A stretch of DNA of 49,641 bases, taken from assembly GCF_007829435.1 (NCBI RefSeq), contig NZ_VLJN01000018.1, positions 30,647-80,287 of the forward strand, given 5' to 3'. The notes beneath the pieces were generated by a model. It saw nothing but the letters and a program-made list of their open reading frames with translations. It made no database searches and was not told where the DNA came from. This DNA comes from Cupriavidus gilardii J11 (GTDB lineage Bacteria; Pseudomonadota; Gammaproteobacteria; Burkholderiales; Burkholderiaceae). The position numbers were made by a program, and so were the translations under genes. This document shows, in pieces, positions 8,077-16,378 of this stretch (its first letter is position 1; each line of letters begins with the position of its first letter).

Positions 8077-8769
8077 ATGATCGATGTCTACAGCTGGGCC
8101 ACACCGAACGGCCACAAGGTCCACATCATGCTGGAGGAATGCGGCCTTCCCTATCAGGTGCACCCGATCAATATCGGCGCCGGGGACCAGTTCAGCGACG
8201 ACTTCCTGAAGATCAGCCCGAACAACAAGATTCCGGCCATCGTGGACAGCGACGGTCCGGATGGCGAGCCCATCTCGCTGTTCGAATCGGGCGCGATCCT
8301 GGTGTACCTGGCCGGCAAGACCGGCAAGTTCCTGCCCGACGATGTGCGCGGCAAGTACGAAACGCTGCAATGGCTGATGTTCCAGATGGGCGGCGTCGGA
8401 CCGATGCTGGGGCAGGCGCACCATTTCCGCATCTACGCGCCGGAAAAGATCGAGTATGCGATCCAGCGCTATACCAACGAGGCGCGGCGGCTCTATGGCG
8501 TGATCGACAAGCGCCTGTCGGACCGCCCCTGGCTCGCGGGCGACGAATACACCATCGCCGATATCGCGACCTTCCCGTGGCTGCGCAGCTGGCAGAACCA
8601 GGGCGTCGATCTTGACGACTATCCGAACCTGAAGCGCTGGTTCAACACGATTGCCGAGCGTCCGGCGGTCAAGCGCGGCGTCGAGGTGCTCGCGCGCGAG
8701 CGCAAGCCGCTGCAGGGCGACAAGGAACGCGAGATCCTGTTCGGCGCCACCCAGTACGCCCGTCGCTGA
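8077..8769 (+). CDS. Glutathione S-transferase, YghU/YfcG-like
   Basis: A 230-aa cytosolic glutathione transferase. The N-terminal thioredoxin-like domain contains YSWATPNGHKVHIMLEECGLPY, NKIPAIVD and the glutathione-binding LFESGAILVYLA. The C-terminal helical domain carries WLAGDEYTIADIATFPW with the structural N-capping box. The TPNGHKV stretch in place of a catalytic Tyr/Ser marks the Nu-class (YfcG, YghU, Ure2-like), which have disulfide reductase and peroxidase activity. CAGGAG at 8064-8069 supports ATG 8077. It stands between a terminator and a GC hairpin, so it is probably monocistronic. Confidence 0.9.
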   Translation: MIDVYSWATPNGHKVHIMLEECGLPYQVHPINIGAGDQFSDDFLKISPNNKIPAIVDSDGPDGEPISLFESGAILVYLAGKTGKFLPDDVRGKYETLQWLMFQMGGVGPMLGQAHHFRIYAPEKIEYAIQRYTNEARRLYGVIDKRLSDRPWLAGDEYTIADIATFPWLRSWQNQGVDLDDYPNLKRWFNTIAERPAVKRGVEVLARERKPLQGDKEREILFGATQYARR

Positions 8770-8793
8770 TCCTTCCCCACGACGCTGACGTCG

Positions 8794-8820
8794 GCCCGCA
8801 ACCAGCCCCCGGTTGCGGGC
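8794..8820 (+). terminator. GC-rich hairpin after the GST gene
   Basis: GCCCGCAACC (8794-8803) pairs with GGTTGCGGGC (8811-8820), a perfect 10-bp stem. Only a weak T-content follows, so termination efficiency is uncertain. Confidence 0.55.
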
Positions 8821-8936
8821 AAGCTTCCCTTCCCCGCTCTTCCCTGCGCCGCCTCCCGGCAGCGGCACGGCTTCTCCACCGCTGGAAGCCTATTTACTAA
8901 AGGCGCCGGCAAAATAGCAAAGCGCGCCGTTCCCAT

Positions 8937-8953
8937 TATTCGGAACTATTCGG
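8937..8953. promoter_or_regulatory. TATTCGG direct repeat, 10-bp period, before the XRE gene
   Basis: TATTCGG at 8937-8943 and again at 8947-8953 lie one helical turn apart in the 325-bp gap between GST and the XRE regulator. A related TATTTCGG follows near 9000. This could be an autoregulatory site of the XRE protein. Nothing else is recognised in the gap apart from the GST hairpin. Confidence 0.3.
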
Positions 8954-9094
8954 GTGTCGGCCTTGATGGCTACCACCGAAATATCCCCCGACCGGGCCTT
9001 ATTTCGGAGTGTCACCGATTGTGCGACGGCCTCGAGGATGTCGTGCCGATCCATGCAATCCCGTACCTTCTCGGAATCCAATCTTCTACTTACC

Positions 9095-9484
9095 ATGATC
9101 GGCGATCCCCTCAAGCATTTCGGTCGGCGCCTGACGGCCCTGCGCAAGCAACGCGGCTGGTCGCAAGAAAAGCTGGCGCTCGAGAGCGGCTTGGCGCGTT
9201 CCTACCTCAGCGGAATCGAACGTGGATTGCGCAATGTGGCCCTGATTAATATCTGCACGCTCGCCGATACATTGGGCGTGCCTCCCGGTGAAATGTTGAA
9301 ATTCGATGGCGATAATGTCGCCTTGACGGTGGAGGAAAATCGCGCGCCATTTGGCCTCGAGGAAACCATGGCGCAGCGGAATATTCGCCGCTATCTCGCC
9401 AAACTGGATACCGACGACCAGGACATCGTCGCGTCCGTCGCCAAGGCGCTGGCCAGGAAGCGCGGAGGCGCCGCGCCCGCCTAG
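9095..9484 (+). CDS. XRE-family helix-turn-helix regulator
   Basis: A 129-aa DNA-binding protein. The HTH_3 domain fills residues 5-70: FGRRLTALRKQRGWSQEKLALESGLARSYLSGIERGLRNVALINICTLADTLGV, with the recognition helix at AxxSGLARSYLSGIE. A C-terminal helical tail ends in a basic KALARKRGG. Start codons further left (8954, 9053) are in frame but lead into sequence with no domain. ATG 9095, just before MIGDPLKHFGRR, is the usual starting place for this family. Its target is unknown; TATTCGG direct repeats upstream may be its own operator. The TetR-family gene converges on it from the right. Confidence 0.78.
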   Translation: MIGDPLKHFGRRLTALRKQRGWSQEKLALESGLARSYLSGIERGLRNVALINICTLADTLGVPPGEMLKFDGDNVALTVEENRAPFGLEETMAQRNIRRYLAKLDTDDQDIVASVAKALARKRGGAAPA

Positions 9485-9536
9485 CGCGGCCCATACCAGT
9501 CGCCTCGCCGGCCGTAACGCCACTGACCGAGCCAGG

Positions 9537-10268
9537 CTAGGCGGCGGTCTTCACAGCGTGCGGCACACTGGCAGCCAATTGCTGCCCATGCCGGGACACC
9601 GCCGCCAACAACAGTCCGGCAGCCGGTTCCACGCGGTCGGTCTGCCCGAACAGGCGGGCCGACACCAGACCGTTCTGCAAGGCGCCAAACAGGACCTTCG
9701 CCAGCGCTTCCGCCGTGGTCCCCTCTGGCAGGTCGCCCACTTCCGCGGCGGCCCTTTCCAGCAGGCCCGCAAGCCATTCCTCGTTGAGCCGGTGAAAGCC
9801 TTGCAGCGCCGCATGGACGGACGGCGGCAGCGATTCCGACTCGGCGGCCAACATGCCGGCCAGGCACACCTGCTCGGCTTTGCAACCACTGCGCCACGGC
9901 GCCAGGTACTGCTCGGCCTGTTCGCGGATGGGCAACGCCGTATCGATCGAGGCGATATGCCTCGCTATCCGTGCGCTGTATTCGTTCACCGCTTCCAGCG
10001 CCAGGTCTTCCTTGGTCGGAAAGTAATAGTGGATGCTCGACGTCTTGACGCCAACGCGCTCCGCCAGATCGCGGTAGCTGAAACCATTGAAGCCACGTTT
10101 GCAGATCAGGGCCAACGCCTGGTCCAGCAGTCGTTGGCGGACCGATACGCCGTCGTCCGTCGCCGCATTGCGGACCGGCCTCGCTTCGCGCGACGAGGCG
10201 GATGTCGCCGCAGTGGCGGACGACGCCGCCGGGATGCCGCGCGGATGGACGTCGTCGTGTTCGGTCAT
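9537..10268 (-). CDS. TetR/AcrR-family transcriptional repressor
   Basis: A 243-aa regulator with an N-terminal disordered, Ala/Ser-rich extension of about 40 residues before a canonical TetR helix-turn-helix: RQRLLDQALALICKRGFNGFSYRDLAERVGVKTSSIHYYFPTKEDLALEAV. The C-terminal domain resembles the YxaF/LmrA-like group, with CLAGMLAAESESLPP and a WLAGLLERA helix. GGAGGAA, 6 bases before ATG 10268, decides the start over a further ATG at 10307. The gene lies 35 bp downstream of the DGAR-repeat protein gene on the same strand, so it is probably in one transcript and autoregulated through the palindromes at 10914-10935 and 11045-11064. Confidence 0.88.
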   Translation of the reverse strand: MTEHDDVHPRGIPAASSATAATSASSREARPVRNAATDDGVSVRQRLLDQALALICKRGFNGFSYRDLAERVGVKTSSIHYYFPTKEDLALEAVNEYSARIARHIASIDTALPIREQAEQYLAPWRSGCKAEQVCLAGMLAAESESLPPSVHAALQGFHRLNEEWLAGLLERAAAEVGDLPEGTTAEALAKVLFGALQNGLVSARLFGQTDRVEPAAGLLLAAVSRHGQQLAASVPHAVKTAA

Positions 10269-10303
10269 GATGCTTCCTCCACCATGGCGGGCCACTCGCT
10301 GGC

Positions 10304-10849
10304 TCAAACGCGGGCGCCCTGGGTGAACACGTCGAACTCGCGGATGCGCGCACCGTCGGTGTACGGGTCGAACTTGCCCGCACGGGCGCCGTCGGTGTAC
10401 GGGTCGGCGCTACGTTGCGGGGTGGCGGATACGCCCGTACGGTCCAGGCCCGCGACGATGCGCGCGCCATCGGTGTACGGATCGAACTTGCCGGCCCGTG
10501 CACCATCGGTGTACTGGTCGACGGTGCGTTGCGGCGTGGCCGATACGCCGGTACGGTCCAGACCCGCGACGATGCGCGCGCCGTCGGTGTACGGGTCCAC
10601 CTTGCCCGTGCGGGCGCCGTCGACAAAGGGGCTACGCTCGCCGGTACGAGCGCCATCGACGAAGGGATTGCGTTCGCCACTGCGCGCGCCATCCACGAAG
10701 GCATTGCGCTCGCCAGTGCGGAATTCATAGCCGTACTTGTCAGCCGAAACCGGGGCGGCCTGGACATGGCCGGCGGCAAACGCCGCAGCCAGCGTGGCGG
10801 CGCTCAGGACGGTGGTGGTGAAGCGCTTGGCAAAAGTCTTGGTGCTCAT
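10304..10849 (-). CDS. Secreted DGAR-repeat protein
   Basis: A 181-aa exported protein I cannot assign to a named family. Residues 1-32 form a Sec signal peptide (TFAKRF, hydrophobic core, HVQAAP). The mature part consists almost wholly of nine short repeats ending in DGAR or QGAR: three of the form GERxxFVDGAR, five of the form xYTDGAR and a last FTQGAR. Inside this is a near-exact duplication of about 38 residues (DPYTDGARIVAGLDRTGVSATPQR core, seen as two adjoining copies). No cysteines or enzymatic motifs are seen. It is followed closely by the TetR gene and preceded by two TetR-type palindromes and a leftward terminator hairpin, so it is likely the main regulated product. Confidence 0.75.
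   Translation of the reverse strand: MSTKTFAKRFTTTVLSAATLAAAFAAGHVQAAPVSADKYGYEFRTGERNAFVDGARSGERNPFVDGARTGERSPFVDGARTGKVDPYTDGARIVAGLDRTGVSATPQRTVDQYTDGARAGKFDPYTDGARIVAGLDRTGVSATPQRSADPYTDGARAGKFDPYTDGARIREFDVFTQGARV
10380..10620 (-). repeat. Tandem duplication (about 114 bp unit) inside the DGAR-repeat gene
   Basis: Two consecutive near-identical stretches encode the 38-residue unit with the DRTGVSATPQR segment. Shorter repeats of the GTACGGGTCG type recur across 10354-10600. Approximate borders; the array could change length by slippage. Confidence 0.6.
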
Positions 10850-10913
10850 GGTGTGCTCCTTGAAGTGAGTCCGCCCGTGGCGGGATCCAGTGGATCGGTT
10901 CTAAGCGCCGAGA

Positions 10914-10935
10914 CAATCTACTGATAGATAGATTG
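10914..10935. promoter_or_regulatory. CAATCTA-N8-TAGATTG palindrome, candidate TetR operator
   Basis: A perfect inverted repeat (10914-10920 and 10929-10935) 65 bp before the DGAR-repeat protein start. The half-site shares ATCTA with the second palindrome at 11045-11064, which suggests both bind the TetR protein encoded just downstream. Confidence 0.55.
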
Positions 10936-10943
10936 CCTCGTTC

Positions 10944-10966
10944 AAAAAAAGCCCGGAAATTCCGGG
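10944..10966 (-). terminator. Leftward terminator hairpin between two operator candidates
   Basis: On the minus strand CCCGGAATTTCCGGG is followed by C and seven T's. It sits upstream of the DGAR-repeat gene, between the palindromes at 10914-10935 and 11045-11064, so it would stop or attenuate leftward transcripts that begin further right. Confidence 0.6.
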
Positions 10967-11044
10967 TGATGCATTGGATCCCTCCACCGCGTCCTTCCCG
11001 CCTTCGCGCTTCGGACTGTGATGCGGCATCCATGGACTTCACTT

Positions 11045-11064
11045 TATCTACTACTAGGTAGATA
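11045..11064. promoter_or_regulatory. TATCTAC-N6-GTAGATA palindrome, candidate TetR operator
   Basis: TATCTACTACTAGGTAGATA, a 7-6-7 inverted repeat, lies in the divergent spacer between the DGAR-repeat gene and the VOC-protein gene. It has the length and form of typical TetR-family operators. One repressor could act on both directions from here. Confidence 0.6.
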
Positions 11065-11201
11065 GTCAAGGAGTTTTTCGGACGACTGGCAGGATGCATG
11101 GCGGCGTCCATAATGCACAACGACGGGCAGGCGTCGTCCTTTCGTAACGCCTTCCTGAGCCGCCACGCCCGGACATCGTCGCCACACACCAGGAGACAGC
11201 C

Positions 11202-11609
11202 ATGCAGATTCGTCGTGGACGTATGATTGATCACATGCAACTCAAGGTGCGCGACCTTGGCGCATCACGCCGTTTCTACGGCGCCGTGCTGGGCGTGCTG
11301 AACATCGACATCACCGACGGCGACAATTACTTCTTCGCCGACGAGATATGGGTCGACGAAGGCACGCCGGGCCAGATCAGCCACATCCATTTCGCGCTCC
11401 AGGCCCAGGACCGCGCGACAGTCGATGCCTTCCATGCCGCCGGACTGGCGGCGGGCGGACGCGACAACGGCGCACCCGGCGAACGCAACTACCATCCGGG
11501 CTACTACGCGTCCTTCCTGCTGGACCCCGACGGCAACAATGTCGAAGCTGTCTACCACGGGCCACACGAGCGCTCGGTCGACGCCGTCGTGGTGTCCTGG
11601 GACGAATGA
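11202..11609 (+). CDS. VOC-family protein (glyoxalase/dioxygenase fold)
   Basis: A 135-aa single vicinal-oxygen-chelate protein. Visible are the first metal-side strand DHMQLKVRDLGASRRFYGAVLG, HIHFALQAQDRATVDAFHAAGLAAGG in the middle, and the C-terminal YYASFLLDPDGNNVEAVYH with the glutamate that usually binds metal (E in NVEAV). AGGAGAC just before ATG 11202 supports this start. Members are glyoxalase-, dioxygenase- or fosfomycin-resistance-like; the substrate is unknown. It is divergent from the DGAR-repeat/TetR pair and may share its operator. Confidence 0.85.
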   Translation: MQIRRGRMIDHMQLKVRDLGASRRFYGAVLGVLNIDITDGDNYFFADEIWVDEGTPGQISHIHFALQAQDRATVDAFHAAGLAAGGRDNGAPGERNYHPGYYASFLLDPDGNNVEAVYHGPHERSVDAVVVSWDE

Positions 11610-11645
11610 AAACAACCCGGGAACTCTAGCGGCGGCTTGCAAGTC

Positions 11646-11654
11646 TGCTATAAT
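11646..11654 (+). promoter_or_regulatory. Extended -10 promoter of the tRNA-Ser gene
   Basis: TGC-TATAAT, a perfect -10 hexamer with the TGn extension, lies 12 bases before the tRNA. No consensus -35 is seen at the right spacing, which the extended -10 can compensate for. Confidence 0.6.
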
Positions 11655-11666
11655 CTTTGACTTCCC

Positions 11667-11757
11667 GGAGAGATGGATGAGTGGTTTAAGTCGCACGCCT
11701 GGAAAGCGTGTATAGGTTAATAGCCTATCGGGGGTTCGAATCCCCCTCTCTCCGCCA
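11667..11757 (+). tRNA. tRNA-Ser (anticodon GGA)
   Basis: A 91-nt tRNA with encoded CCA. The acceptor stem is GGAGAGA with TCTCTCC. The anticodon stem CACGC/GCGTG (11694-11698, 11706-11710) carries the loop CTGGAAA with GGA at 11701-11703. There is a long variable arm, and GGTTCGAATCC forms the T-loop. It reads UCC and UCU codons. Confidence 0.97.
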
Positions 11758-11761
11758 GAAC

Positions 11762-11796
11762 AAAAAAGCCCCCGGTCTACACCGGGGGCTTTTTGT
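11762..11796 (+). terminator. Strong terminator after tRNA-Ser
   Basis: AGCCCCCGGT pairs with ACCGGGGGCT over CTAC, flanked by A and T runs, so it can work from both sides. It separates the tRNA from the convergent symporter gene. Confidence 0.9.
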
Positions 11797-11840
11797 TTTC
11801 CAGCCAGAACCCTCGCGGCCCCTCCCTTACGACAACGCCC

Positions 11841-13892
11841 TCACCCCTTCCTCAAATACGTCACCAACCGATCAATCACCGGCGCATTCCGCGGCGTAAG
11901 GAGGCTAACCACAATCGCCACCGCAAACCCCGCCGGCACCCCAAACGCCCCCGAAGCGATCGGATCCACCCCAAACCAACGATCACCAAAAATCCCGGTC
12001 ATCCGCGTAAAGAATGGATAGTTGACGAAGATGTAGTACATGGACACCGTAAGCCCGGCCAGCATGCCGGCGAAAGCGCCGGCCGCCGTGGTCCGCTTCC
12101 AGAAGATGCCGAGCACCAGCACCGGAAAGAAGCTGGATGCGGCGAGCGAAAACGCCGCGCCCACCAGAAAAAGAATATTGCCGGGCCTCAACGACGTGAC
12201 ATAGGACGCGAACAGCGCGACCCCAAGCAGCAGGATCTTCGCGGTCGTGACGCGGCGCTGATGGCTCGCGTTGCGGTCGACCATGTGATAGAAGACGTCG
12301 TGCGATAGCGCGTTGGCGATGGTCAGCAGCAGTCCGTCGGCGGTGGACAGCGCCGCGGCCAGCGCGCCCGCCGCAACCAGTCCGGAGATGACGTATGGCA
12401 GCCCCGCGATCTCCGGCGCGGCGAGCACGATCATGTCGGGCTGGATCATCAGTTCAGCCCATTGCACGATGCCGTCGCCGTTGACGTCGCGGATGCCGAA
12501 CACCGGTGGATCGATCCTGCGCCATTGCGTGACCCAGTCCGGCAATTGGGCATAGGGCGTGCCGACCAGGTGGTGCAGGAACTCGTATTTGACCAGCGCT
12601 GCAAGGGTGGGCGCGCAGATGTACAGCAAGGCAATGCAGAACACCGCCCATGCCACCGAATTGCGTGTTTCCTTGACCGACGGCGTCGTGTAGAGCCGGG
12701 TCAGTATGTGCGGCAGGCTGGCGGTGCCGAGCATCAGGCAAAACACCAGCAGCACGAAGTTGAGCCGCTTCGTCTTGCGCTCCGCTTCGGACGGCGATGG
12801 ATAAGGCTCGGTGGATGGCACCGGCGGCTGGCTGCGGGCCAGTGCTTCCTGCCGTTGCTGTGTCCACTGCTGCAGGGCGGCGGCGGGATCGGCGGGATAC
12901 TCGGCGCGTTCGCGTTCCAGCGCCTTGATCTCGCGCAGCGGCGCATTGCGCGCGCGCAGTTCATGCAGCCGCTGGCTCAATTCGTCGCGCTTTTCGTCAA
13001 AGGATTCCGGCAAGCGCGCAATGCGTTCCTGCAATTCGATCGCCTCTCGCCGGTGCACCTCGCGCACCGCCTGCTCTCCGGGATCGTTCAGCAGTTCGTG
13101 CTCGCGCTTGTCGATGTCCGCCAGCACGGAACCATAGCTGAGCTGCGGCACCATCCCGCCATGGTGCTTCCACGCGATCATCGATACGGTGACGAGGAAG
13201 GCGACGATCAACACGATGTACTGCGCGACCTGTGTCCATGTCACCGCGCGCATGCCGCCGAGAAACGAGCACACCAGGATCCCGGCCAGTCCGAAGAAGA
13301 TGCCGACGGCGAAGTCCACGCCGATGAAGCGGGTAACCACCAGCCCCACGCCCTGGATCTGCGCGACCAGATAGACGAACGAACACAGCGACGCCGCCAC
13401 CACCGCGATGCCGCGCACCGGCAGGTTGCCGCCGGGCTTGCCGTTGCCATAGCGAGCGGCGAGAAAGTCGGGGATGGTGTATCCGCCGTACTTGCGCAGA
13501 TACGGCGCCAGCAGGAAGGCCACCAGGCAGTAGCCGCCGGTCCAGCCCATCACATAGGCCAGTCCTTCATAGCCGGACGCAAACAGGATGCCGGCCAGGC
13601 CAATGAACGACGCCGCGCTCATCCAGTCGGCGGCGATCGCCATGCCGTTGAACATCGCGGGCACGCGCCTGCCCGCCACGTAGTACTCATGCAGATCGGC
13701 GGTGCGGCACAGCAGTCCAATGCACGCGTAGATCGCGATGGTGATGAAGAGAAAGACGTAGCCGAGCCACAGCGCATCCGCATTGGTGCGTTCCAGCAGG
13801 CCCATCATGCCGATAAAGCCGAACAGCCCGAGCGTGAAGAGCCCGTAGTACAGCAACAGCCGGCGGCGAAAGCGCGACTGGGATTCAGCCAT
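11841..13892 (-). CDS. Sodium:solute symporter, VC_2705 subfamily (acetate permease-like)
   Basis: A 683-aa inner-membrane transporter of the SSS family, related to ActP. About 13 membrane segments are visible, with the family core AIAADWMSAASFIGLAG near residue 90 and the later SFFPVLVLGIFWKR. Residues about 256-376 are a hydrophilic, highly charged insert rich in Glu/Arg with coiled-coil character, between two membrane segments. Such an insert is known for the VC_2705 subgroup. The start lies 81 bp after the acetyl-CoA synthetase stop on the same strand, so the pair likely imports and activates acetate or another short carboxylate. Substrate by context only. The small DUF4212 partner found with some relatives is absent. 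Confidence 0.85.
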   Translation of the reverse strand: MAESQSRFRRRLLLYYGLFTLGLFGFIGMMGLLERTNADALWLGYVFLFITIAIYACIGLLCRTADLHEYYVAGRRVPAMFNGMAIAADWMSAASFIGLAGILFASGYEGLAYVMGWTGGYCLVAFLLAPYLRKYGGYTIPDFLAARYGNGKPGGNLPVRGIAVVAASLCSFVYLVAQIQGVGLVVTRFIGVDFAVGIFFGLAGILVCSFLGGMRAVTWTQVAQYIVLIVAFLVTVSMIAWKHHGGMVPQLSYGSVLADIDKREHELLNDPGEQAVREVHRREAIELQERIARLPESFDEKRDELSQRLHELRARNAPLREIKALERERAEYPADPAAALQQWTQQRQEALARSQPPVPSTEPYPSPSEAERKTKRLNFVLLVFCLMLGTASLPHILTRLYTTPSVKETRNSVAWAVFCIALLYICAPTLAALVKYEFLHHLVGTPYAQLPDWVTQWRRIDPPVFGIRDVNGDGIVQWAELMIQPDMIVLAAPEIAGLPYVISGLVAAGALAAALSTADGLLLTIANALSHDVFYHMVDRNASHQRRVTTAKILLLGVALFASYVTSLRPGNILFLVGAAFSLAASSFFPVLVLGIFWKRTTAAGAFAGMLAGLTVSMYYIFVNYPFFTRMTGIFGDRWFGVDPIASGAFGVPAGFAVAIVVSLLTPRNAPVIDRLVTYLRKG

Positions 13893-13973
13893 GGGGATGC
13901 GAGTGGCGCGGCGGGGGGCAGTCGGGCGCCGGCACGAACACGGCGCCCGGTCCTGACGGACTGGCGTGGCCGA

Positions 13974-15956
13974 CTACTTGGCCTGCTTGAGCTGCTCGAG
14001 GATCGCCGGGTTCTCGAGCGTCGAGGTGTCCTGCGTGATGTCCTCGTTCTTGGCGAGCGACCGCAGCAGCCGGCGCATGATCTTGCCGGAACGCGTCTTC
14101 GGCAGGTTGTCGCCGAAGCGGATGTCCTTCGGCTTGGCGATCGGACCGATCTCCTTCGCGACCCAGTTGCGCAGCTCCGTGGCAATGGCCGCGGCTTCGT
14201 CGTCCACCGGGCGCGTCCGCTTGAGCACCACGAAGGCGCAGATGGCCTCGCCGGTGGTGTCGTCCGGATGGCCGACCACGGCGGCCTCGGCCACCAGCGG
14301 ATGCGCGACCAGCGCCGACTCGATTTCCATCGTGCCCATGCGGTGGCCCGACACGTTCAGCACGTCGTCGATCCGGCCCATGATGGTGAAGTAGCCGGTG
14401 TCCTTGTCCCGGATCGAGCCGTCGCCGGCCAGATACAGCTTGCCGCCGAGTTCGGCCGGGAAATAGCTCTTCTTGAAGCGCTCGGGATCGCCCCAGATGG
14501 TGCGGATCATCGCGGGCCACGGGCGCTTGACCACCAGGATGCCGCCGTTGCCGTTGGGCACCTCCTGGCCGGTCTCATCGACCACCGCGGCCATGATGCC
14601 GGGCAGCGGCAATGTGCACGAGCCGGGCACCAGCGGCGTCGCGCCGGGCAACGGCGTGATCATGTGCCCGCCGGTCTCGGTCTGCCAGAAGGTATCGACG
14701 ATCGGGCAGCGGCCACGGCCGATGTTCTCGTGGTACCACATCCATGCTTCGGGATTGATGGGCTCGCCGACGGTGCCCAGCAGGCGCAGGCTCGACAGGT
14801 CGTACTGCTTCGGGTGTACCGCCTGGTCGGCCTCGGCCGCCTTGATCAGCGAACGGATCGCGGTGGGCGCCGTATAGAAGATGCTGACCTTGTGGCGGGC
14901 GATCATGTCCCAGAAGCGGCCGGCGTTCGGATAGGTCGGCACGCCCTCGAACATCAGTTGGGTGGCGCCCGCCGCCAGCGGACCGTAGGCGATATAGGTG
15001 TGGCCGGTAACCCAGCCGATGTCGGCGGTACACCAGTACAGGTCGTCGGGCCGGATGTCGAAGGTCCACTTCATCGTCATCAGCGCCCACAGCAGGTAGC
15101 CGCCGGTGCTGTGCTGCACGCCCTTCGGCTTGCCGGTGGAACCGGACGTGTACAGTACGAACAGCGGATGCTCGGCTCCAACCGGCTCCGCCTCGCAGGT
15201 TTCCGGCTGTCCGGCGCAGACCTCGTCGAGCCAGCGGTCGCGGCCTTCGACCCAATTGACGTTGCCGCCGGTGCGGCGATAGACCACCACGTGGCGGACC
15301 GCCTCGCATCCGCCCATGGCCAGCGCCTCGTCGGCGATGGCCTTCAGCGGCAGGGCCTTGCCGCCGCGCATCTGCTCGTCCGCCGTGATCAGCGCCACTG
15401 CCCCGACGTCGACCAGACGCTCCTGCAGCGACTTGGCCGAGAAGCCGCCGAACACGACCGAATGGGTGGCGCCGATGCGGGCGCATGCCTGCATCGCGCA
15501 GACGCCTTCGATCGACATCGGCATGTAGATCACCACGCGGTCGCCCTTGCGGATGCCCATCGCCTTCAGGCCGTTCGCCAACTGGCACACGCGCGCGTGC
15601 AGCTCGCCGTAGGTGATGCGCGTGACGGTCCCGTCGTCGGCCTCGAACACGATCGCGACCTTGCCGGCGTTGCCGTTGACCAGATTGCGATCCAGGCAGT
15701 TATACGAGGCGTTCAGCTCGCCATCCTCGAACCACTTGTAGAACGGTGCATCGCTCTCGTCCAGCACCTTGGTGAAGGGCTTGGACCAGTGCAGCAATTC
15801 ACGGGCATGGCGCGCCCAGAAACCCTCGTAGTCTCGCTCCGCTTCGTCGCACAGCGCGCGGTAGGCTGCCATGCTGGGAATCGCGGCGCGCTGCGCGAAC
15901 GACTCGGGCGGGGGAAATACGCGATGCTCGTGCATCACCGATTCGATGGCGGACAT
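13974..15956 (-). CDS. acsA: Acetyl-CoA synthetase
   Basis: A 660-aa AMP-forming ligase making acetyl-CoA from acetate, ATP and CoA in the cytosol. The ATP/AMP signature [12 protein letters not shown] is at residues 269-280. FWQTETGG gives the adenylate pocket, and the hinge [13 protein letters not shown] precedes the C-terminal domain. [11 protein letters not shown] holds Lys625, the residue that acetylation by Pat-type enzymes silences and sirtuins reactivate. Length matches the family (about 650). AGGAGA, 6 bases before ATG 15956, sets the start. A sirtuin is encoded at 2813-3673, but any pairing is speculation. Symporter gene follows in the same direction. Confidence 0.95.
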   Translation of the reverse strand: MSAIESVMHEHRVFPPPESFAQRAAIPSMAAYRALCDEAERDYEGFWARHARELLHWSKPFTKVLDESDAPFYKWFEDGELNASYNCLDRNLVNGNAGKVAIVFEADDGTVTRITYGELHARVCQLANGLKAMGIRKGDRVVIYMPMSIEGVCAMQACARIGATHSVVFGGFSAKSLQERLVDVGAVALITADEQMRGGKALPLKAIADEALAMGGCEAVRHVVVYRRTGGNVNWVEGRDRWLDEVCAGQPETCEAEPVGAEHPLFVLYTSGSTGKPKGVQHSTGGYLLWALMTMKWTFDIRPDDLYWCTADIGWVTGHTYIAYGPLAAGATQLMFEGVPTYPNAGRFWDMIARHKVSIFYTAPTAIRSLIKAAEADQAVHPKQYDLSSLRLLGTVGEPINPEAWMWYHENIGRGRCPIVDTFWQTETGGHMITPLPGATPLVPGSCTLPLPGIMAAVVDETGQEVPNGNGGILVVKRPWPAMIRTIWGDPERFKKSYFPAELGGKLYLAGDGSIRDKDTGYFTIMGRIDDVLNVSGHRMGTMEIESALVAHPLVAEAAVVGHPDDTTGEAICAFVVLKRTRPVDDEAAAIATELRNWVAKEIGPIAKPKDIRFGDNLPKTRSGKIMRRLLRSLAKNEDITQDTSTLENPAILEQLKQAK

Positions 15957-16378
15957 GGTCGTCTCCTGTAAGGCCGCAAGATGATCGGGCCGAATAAGGT
16001 GGCCGGCTCGGGCCGGATCAAGCTGGATCCAACCGCACCCCGGCTTCGGTGGCTTTGGCCGCAACGCTACGCCCGGCGCCTTACTCGAACCTGACGGTGA
16101 CGGCTGCCGCCGCGGCGGTCCCCCCGGCAGGAGTACGGGCCATCCGGCGGGCGACGCGCAGCGCCTGTCGCACTGCAGCGCGCCGCACCACACGACCATA
16201 TCCGGCACCCGCACGCGGATGTGCAGCCTAAGCCGTAAGGCTAGCACAGCTATAATGCGGCGGCGCGCACACATGGCTCTCGTGGCCGCGAAAGCCAAGT
16301 GCCGCTCACTCGCCACTTCGTGCTCCTCGCCGCGCTTGTCGCGATCGAACGAGCCGCTGCATTCCCTCATTCAAGACC
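15957..16378. other. 422-bp divergent spacer between acsA and the YqhA-like gene
   Basis: No gene is seen here. It must hold the acsA promoter (leftward). A perfect TATAAT at 16251-16256 is a -10 candidate for the rightward gene, without a consensus -35. No operator was recognised. Confidence 0.5.

Noticed and set aside
11667-11757. tRNA-Ser as a phage/island attachment site
   Set aside because: No integrase and no repeated tRNA 3' end is seen downstream; a terminator follows directly.
12462-15971. A 1169-codon open frame on the plus strand opposite the symporter and acsA
   Set aside because: Its translation is His/Arg/Gln-rich with no domain, a usual by-product of GC-rich codons on the antisense strand of two well-supported genes.
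13974-16370. An extended acetyl-CoA synthetase starting at 16370
   Set aside because: The added 138 codons are Arg-rich non-coding-like sequence; AGGAGA at ATG 15956 and family length fix the start.
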